A stretch of DNA of 9,637 nucleotides from an uncultured Oscillospiraceae bacterium (GTDB lineage: Bacteria > Bacillota > Clostridia > Oscillospirales > Oscillospiraceae), in the NCBI GenBank assembly GCA_900756575.1, contig CAAEKQ010000135.1, forward strand, positions 1 through 9,637. The letters are read 5' to 3'. Position numbers and translations under genes: made by a program. Shown here in pieces: positions 7,201-9,637 of the stretch (within the stretch, counting starts at the first letter, position 1; each line of letters starts with the position of its first letter). Under the pieces are notes generated by a model. The model did no database searches. It was given only the letters and a program-made list of their open reading frames with translations, and was not told the DNA's origin.

Positions 7201-7706
7201 TTCAGCATCGTCTTAGCATTACCTTTGGTAATGCCGGTGCCGCCGTACATGGTACCGATGTAAACCCAGTCGCCATAGCCCAGTGCAGAGAATGCATAGG
7301 ACTGGCAGGCATCGCCGGTCAGGCTCGCCTTGATCTCATCCATCATGCTCTTGATCTGCTTTTTGGTGGCATCGGGATACTTGCTCTCCAGCATACTCTT
7401 GAGCTTTGCCAGCTCAGCAGCCGTATCCTGGGTGGCCTCATCTGCGCCGTCCTTATACAGGTGTTCTGTCACACCGGTGCAGGTTTTGCCGCTGGGATCC
7501 GTGTACTCGTAGTAGTCCACGAAGCCGTCGATTTCGCCGGCAGTTACGTCGGCGTGAGAAACCTTTTCCAGCGTATAGCCGTTGTTGGTGTAGCTATACT
7601 GCGAACGAAGGGTGTCTTCACTGCTCTGTGCCGCGAATGCCGTCATGCTGAACGAAGAAACCAGCAGTGCAGCCGCAACAAACAGGCTGAAAACTCTTTT
7701 TTTCAT
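4290..7706 (-). CDS. Secreted SLH-domain surface protein with an unrecognised N-terminal region
   Basis: 1138 residues. ATG at 7706 is chosen because AAGGAG lies eight bases upstream and a classic signal peptide follows (MKKR, a hydrophobic core, then AFA before AQ; cut near residue 25). Residues about 30-620 are beta-rich and unrecognised. Aromatic motifs YNGRFYFIG (246), YKGSLIASV (312), YNGKLYMAIN (393) and YNGYLYIGDY (502) suggest propeller-like repeats. About 627-824 is helical. About 893-962 resembles the divergent InlB B-repeat type (GGNGTATADY to FTMPEGDVEIKAVF). Three SLH domains follow at about 966, 1027 and 1087, each starting FTDV and carrying a TRAQ or NRAQ motif; these normally tether proteins to cell-wall polymers. 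Acidic loops such as DSDGDNFKID could bind calcium. About eleven cysteines are present, which is many for an exported protein. It has its own promoter and terminator. Role unknown; surface location is well supported. Confidence 0.9.
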   Translation of the reverse strand: MKKRVFSLFVAAALLVSSFSMTAFAAQSSEDTLRSQYSYTNNGYTLEKVSHADVTAGEIDGFVDYYEYTDPSGKTCTGVTEHLYKDGADEATQDTAAELAKLKSMLESKYPDATKKQIKSMMDEIKASLTGDACQSYAFSALGYGDWVYIGTMYGGTGITKGNAKTMLKSMGLLKDETNDPDAAEYNQKMVDSFVGLLYGDNYYTEHPVPTQGILFKMNVKTGESKIIMAGSVNGYQVTLRNAVEYNGRFYFIGTQVGTESVADAATGIPSIFEVNPEDDSFRTVYQAVTMDEYRQMQAAYVFPIPRAISVYKGSLIASVTQKDGAHIIAYTPDDDDFNADGSFKGIKVDGDSALRNPEFKEIAEQSEELLNYPAYHMYDANYGGTVYQMIEYNGKLYMAINAGQKALHSTLNPTEGKYTAVDPDTLEETECYAGYAILEGSLKDGASPSDRDAWTWTPIIGNTDDDQWDDTVNHADVDPAMYTFNIDPNRFAAAICTMEVYNGYLYIGDYNDVTQATYPMLNMDFVHLATVLSQSVNLYRMDADYNIDLVVGDTTKTFPDGSISGWESGYTGLNGHGSRINQYTSMTQIWDEDKTDDNDGVMLLGTLDEGSLLRPMIKITNGDVLKMDKDEWAEKISYLKVLIQLLLEKDSTEAPAGKALDEAAAEALVAQAIDDANEYESASGVSAAAKFALEDSEIAAQAPAAVTLTDEQKAELVAGIRDGSIVPGSLPGQDAAEALSMTYGMNNLTGLVDANGQENVEIFSKAYAALVEYYQKLMEQGDVQFPEELQKVLDQLLTQENAKQLKALLTCLNAVKDSVVGCDTYAISTDSDGDNFKIDTVTLNGLGDDSNQTMRNFAVTDDYVVFIPGNAVRGGSVYRLADWPGKLEPTDYQITVTSGGNGTATADYTTATPGTEVTLTATPDARYRLKEWQVVSGDVTIKDGKFTMPEGDVEIKAVFALKHPFTDVPDGAYYEDAVIWAVDNGVTNGTSATTFEPNNTCTRAQIVAFLWRAAGRPAPKSTEMPFTDVKKGCYYYNAVQWAVENGITKGTTATTFSPNETCNRAQAVTLLWRFQGSPEVKGECPFTDVPENRFFSDAVLWAAQERVTLGTTETTFEPYKSCTRAQIVTLLWREMTK

Positions 7707-7721
7707 GGTTTTCTCTCCTTT

Positions 7722-7748
7722 TTCGAAAATTAGTTCACATATTCGAAC
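7722..7748. repeat. Paired TTCGAA palindromes and GTTC/GAAC inverted repeat at the SLH gene start site
   Basis: TTCGAA occurs at 7722-7727 and 7742-7747, exactly 20 bases apart, close to two helical turns. GTTC (7733-7736) and GAAC (7745-7748) form an inverted repeat that partly overlaps the second copy. All lie just downstream of the predicted start site of the SLH gene, where a repressor could bind. The sites are short and could be chance. Confidence 0.3.
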
Positions 7749-7755
7749 CATCTTA

Positions 7756-7782
7756 ATTATACCTTATCCTTGAATTAGTCAA
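7756..7782 (-). promoter_or_regulatory. Promoter of the SLH protein gene
   Basis: On the minus strand TTGACT (7782-7777) and TATAAT (7761-7756) are separated by 15 bases, a little short of the usual 17. Both boxes are near consensus and no better pair is seen. Transcription would start near 7749, leaving a leader of about 40 bases. Confidence 0.65.
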
Positions 7783-7852
7783 CGGTTTTTTGGGAATTCT
7801 TTAAAAAATCATTCTCTGACATTTCCATGCAAAAATGCGCTGCAAAAACGGC

Positions 7853-7881
7853 TTGACAAAGCGAAAAAGCCGTTCTATAAT
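7853..7881 (+). promoter_or_regulatory. Full-consensus sigma-A promoter of the MarR operon
   Basis: TTGACA (7853-7858), a 17-base spacer, and TATAAT (7876-7881): both boxes match consensus exactly. Transcription should start near 7888, inside the inverted repeat described next. A promoter this strong in front of a repressor gene fits tight self-repression. Confidence 0.9.
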
Positions 7882-7899
7882 CGTTCTAAAAAGAACGAT
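7871..7899. promoter_or_regulatory. Probable MarR operator over the -10 box and start site
   Basis: ATCGTTCT (7880-7887) and AGAACGAT (7892-7899) are a perfect 8-bp inverted repeat with an AAAA spacer. The left arm begins within the -10 box and the right arm ends one base before the ribosome binding site (7901-7906). The heptamer CGTTCTA also occurs at 7871-7877, direct-repeated at 7882-7888. MarR dimers typically bind palindromes of this size across their own promoters, so the product of the gene at 7912 is the natural ligand. The link is inference. Confidence 0.75.
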
Positions 7900-7911
7900 C
7901 AGGAGGCAGCC

Positions 7912-8355
7912 ATGTATTTCTGGGATCAGCATAAGACCATTACAAGCTATTATGAATTGCTTGCCGGCGAGGTATGTGACCGCTACGGGCTCACGCAGAT
8001 GGAATATGATATTCTGATGTTTCTGCATAATAACCCGCAGGACAATACCGCCGCCGAAATTGTAAGGATTCGAAAATCGACCAAATCCCATGTTTCAACT
8101 TCGCTGAAACGGCTGGAGAACAAAGGCCTGATTCAAAGAATCCAAAGCAAAGATAATAAAAAGCACATCGAAATTGTCCTGCTAGATCAGGCCGCGTTGA
8201 TTGTGGAGGCAGGCATCCACGCGCAAAAGCAGTTTGCACAAACGGTTTTAACCGGCTTGACCGACGAGGAAACGCAACTGTGTATACAGGTGTTTAACAA
8301 AATCTGTAACAATGCAGAAAAACAATTGCGCACCCACAAGGAGGCTGGCAAATGA
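7912..8355 (+). CDS. MarR-family winged-helix transcriptional regulator
   Basis: 147 residues, the normal MarR length. AGGAGG (7901-7906) lies five bases before the ATG. The DNA-binding part spans about residues 27-92: YGLTQMEYDILMFLHNNP, then a helix-turn-helix whose recognition helix is about TKSHVSTSLKRLENKGLI (57-74), then the wing about RIQSKDNKKHIEIVLL (76-91). Helices at both ends would form the dimer. MarR proteins are cytoplasmic repressors released by small ligands or oxidation; two cysteines (124 and 132) lie in the C-terminal dimer region. The promoter carries a palindrome suited to self-repression, and the stop overlaps the next gene's ATG (ATGA), so it is the first gene of an operon with two membrane protein genes. 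The ligand is not predictable from sequence. Confidence 0.93.
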   Translation: MYFWDQHKTITSYYELLAGEVCDRYGLTQMEYDILMFLHNNPQDNTAAEIVRIRKSTKSHVSTSLKRLENKGLIQRIQSKDNKKHIEIVLLDQAALIVEAGIHAQKQFAQTVLTGLTDEETQLCIQVFNKICNNAEKQLRTHKEAGK

Positions 8356-8796
8356 AACAAACGGTTTGTGTAAAGAAGCGCTCCCTTCTTCTGATTGCCG
8401 GCATTGTATGGATGATTGCAGGGTTCAACGTTGCAAGGCTTGGGGTCATATCCTATTTAAGGATTGAACGAAACTGGTATTTATATCTGATGTCGCTATT
8501 TGTATTTCTTCTTTTTGGCTTCATGTTCTTTCAGATGAGCAAAAAACACCAATCGGATTCTGGGTTACGAGGCTTACCGGCCATTTTGGCACTTCTTTGA
8601 CTTCAAAGCATATGTCATCATGATCTGTATGATGAGCGGCGGAATCGGTTTCCGGGCCGCGGGCATTTTTCCCGAGAAATTCATCGCCTTCTTTTATTCC
8701 GGACTGGGCCTCGCTTTGGCATTAGCAGGCGTTATGTTCACCAAAAATTATTTGTTTTACAATCACTTGATCCAAAAGGAGCAGGATTCACAATGA
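8352..8796 (+). pseudogene. Small multi-pass membrane protein gene with a frameshift
   Basis: The ATG at 8352 overlaps the MarR stop. The first frame is coherent for about 66 codons, with membrane segments at about residues 10-34 and 43-62, up to SKKH. It then degenerates and stops at 8600. From about 8551 the next frame continues sensibly: NRILGYEAYRPFWHFFDFKA, then two more membrane segments (8605-8664 and 8680-8745 approximately), ending QKEQDSQ at TGA 8794-8796, which overlaps the next ATG. Read together they give a protein of about 148 residues with four membrane segments, and the operon-style overlaps fall into place at both ends. The break lies at the AAAAAACACC tract (8541-8550): one base too many or two too few. 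It may be a real mutation, a slippage site, or a sequencing error. Function unknown; it looks like a conserved uncharacterised membrane family. Confidence 0.8.
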
Positions 8797-9470
8797 AAAA
8801 TCGCACGTATCAGCCGCAGGTTCCAGACGTAATAGAGGCAATCTTTGATACCGTCTATTTGCTTTTTGATCTGGTTGCCGCAATTCTGTTTTTTATCTTC
8901 TCTCAGGGGAAACCGCTATTTATTCTTTATGGGGTTCTGACCTTGACGCTGTGTGGCGGGGATGCCTTTCATCTGGTTCCAAGAATTGTACGAGCTGTAC
9001 ACGGAAGCAGTGACCGAATCAAGTGGCAGCTGGGAATCGGCTTGCAGGTATCATCGATTACAATGACGGTATTCTATATTATTTTGATGTATATCTGGAA
9101 GTCTACCTTTCCGGAATTGCACGCACCGGCGGCAATTGAGGCCGTCATTTGGCTATCGGCAGCTGTCCGAATTGTAATCTGTATGTTTCCGCAGAATCGC
9201 TGGTGCAGTGACGAAGGAAACCGGCGCCTGTCGATCCTTAGAAACGCAGTCTTCGCCGTCACCGGTATCGGGGTCATTCTCCTTTACTGTCTTTCCGGGA
9301 ATGCCTATGGATATCATATGACAAGAATGGTTGCGGCCATTCTACTTTCCTTTGGCTGTTATCTTCCGGTCACATTACTCAGCAAGTCAAAGCCAAAGGT
9401 CGGACTGTTGATGATTCCAAAGACCTGTGCCTATATGTGGATGATCGCAATGGGACTTCAGCTATTGTAA
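8793..9470 (+). CDS. Seven-TM membrane protein of unknown function
   Basis: 225 residues. The ATG overlaps the upstream stop (ATGA), with AAAAGGAG (8774-8781) eleven bases before it, so translation is probably coupled. About seven hydrophobic segments are visible: near residues 15-36, 42-62, 80-102, 112-132, 150-168, 176-196 and 203-223. Polar residues inside or at the edges of these segments look functional: GGDAFHLVPR (55-64, with D57, H60, R64), FPQNRW (132-137), ILRN (148-151) and MIPKTCAY (207-214). Such a pattern of buried Asp, His and Arg could indicate metal or substrate binding, but I cannot tie it to a named enzyme family. Similar uncharacterised proteins with a GDAFHLVPR block appear familiar from Firmicutes. 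It shares the MarR-controlled unit with the broken membrane gene, so its expression is likely induced by whatever releases the repressor. Confidence 0.85.
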   Translation: MKNRTYQPQVPDVIEAIFDTVYLLFDLVAAILFFIFSQGKPLFILYGVLTLTLCGGDAFHLVPRIVRAVHGSSDRIKWQLGIGLQVSSITMTVFYIILMYIWKSTFPELHAPAAIEAVIWLSAAVRIVICMFPQNRWCSDEGNRRLSILRNAVFAVTGIGVILLYCLSGNAYGYHMTRMVAAILLSFGCYLPVTLLSKSKPKVGLLMIPKTCAYMWMIAMGLQLL

Positions 9471-9508
9471 CGGCAAATCTGCTTTTCCAGATGGACAGAG
9501 CATTTTGA

Positions 9509-9571
9509 AACTACAACAATGGAAGCACCTACTACCTTGGTGCAGATGGTGCCATGCAAACGAACGTTGTC
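9509..9571 (+). pseudogene. Orphan fragment of a cell-wall/choline-binding-type repeat
   Basis: In this frame the translation is NYNNGSTYYLGADGAMQTNV, which closely resembles one repeat unit of the choline-/glucan-binding family (pattern: STWYYL-ADG-M-TGW). A stop (TGA, 9506-9508) lies directly upstream in frame, no start or ribosome binding site is seen, and the sequence after the repeat loses the pattern. It is therefore read as a remnant of a larger surface protein gene, not an active gene. A single repeat is weak evidence. Confidence 0.45.
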
Positions 9572-9620
9572 ATGGGCCTTGGAAACAGCGGTGAACTCCG
9601 CCCCTCGGCAAAAAATCGGG

Positions 9621-9637
9621 GAGGGCCTTGTGCCCTC
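9621..9637 (+). terminator. Hairpin at the window edge, possibly part of a terminator
   Basis: GAGGGC (9621-9626) and GCCCTC (9632-9637) form a perfect 6-bp stem with a five-base loop. The GGG before it could extend the stem if C residues follow, but the window ends here, so the tail that would prove a terminator is not visible. It would be the first terminator candidate after the MarR operon. Confidence 0.35.

Noticed and set aside
4272..7733. Plus-strand open frame of 1153 codons opposite the SLH gene
   Set aside because: It is codon-for-codon antisense to a gene with a signal peptide, ribosome binding site and SLH domains. It stays open only because TTA, CTA and TCA codons are missing there; its translation is low-complexity and has no start signals.
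8541..8550. Programmed -1 ribosomal frameshift at the A6 tract
   Set aside because: The downstream coding frame needs +1 (or -2), and codon boundaries AAA-AAA-CAC do not fit the X XXY YYZ slippery pattern.
9477..9492. Terminator directly after the seven-TM gene
   Set aside because: ATCTG and CAGAT form only a 5-bp stem with no T run after it.
1..9637. CRISPR array, tRNA/rRNA genes, insertion sequences
   Set aside because: No regularly spaced repeats, tRNA cloverleaf or CCA-type ends, transposase coding or terminal inverted repeats were seen.

Overview
The window reads as chromosome of a low-GC-lineage but fairly GC-rich Clostridia member, most likely of the Oscillospiraceae/Ruminococcaceae type. 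The reasons are strong AGGAGG-type ribosome binding sites, sigma-A promoters, an rpsO-pnp pair, a MgtE magnesium transporter, and a large secreted protein ending in three S-layer homology (SLH) domains of the 'CTRAQ' form common in gut Oscillospiraceae. The family assignment is inference from sequence style, not from a search.

Layout. 1-114 is the 3' end of rpsO (ribosomal protein S15), followed by a hairpin terminator. 115-346 is the leader of pnp and holds a long, nearly continuous hairpin (239-318). 347-2467 is pnp (polynucleotide phosphorylase), closed by a strong terminator. 2468-2832 is a 365-base gap with a good promoter, a possible 29-codon leader ORF, a folded RNA element and an attenuator-like hairpin, all upstream of mgtE (2833-4233). 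A bidirectional terminator separates mgtE from a convergent minus-strand gene (4290-7706) for a 1138-residue exported SLH protein. 7707-7911 is a divergent promoter region. From 7912 a three-gene plus-strand unit begins: a MarR-family repressor with an operator over its own start site, a small membrane protein gene broken by a frameshift, and a 7-TM membrane protein of unknown function. The genes overlap by ATGA junctions. The last 170 bases hold an orphan scrap of a cell-wall-binding repeat and the start of a hairpin cut by the window edge.

How it fits together. The left half is housekeeping: translation, RNA turnover and magnesium supply, with two gene leaders that look regulated at the RNA level. 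The SLH protein is probably a cell-surface protein. The MarR unit looks like a self-repressed accessory operon whose codon use (TTA, CTA and TCA present) differs from pnp and the SLH gene, where these codons are absent over long stretches.

Most noteworthy are the pnp leader hairpin, which resembles in layout the RNase III-processed pnp leader of E. coli, the unrecognised structured mgtE leader, and the MarR / broken membrane protein / 7-TM protein unit.
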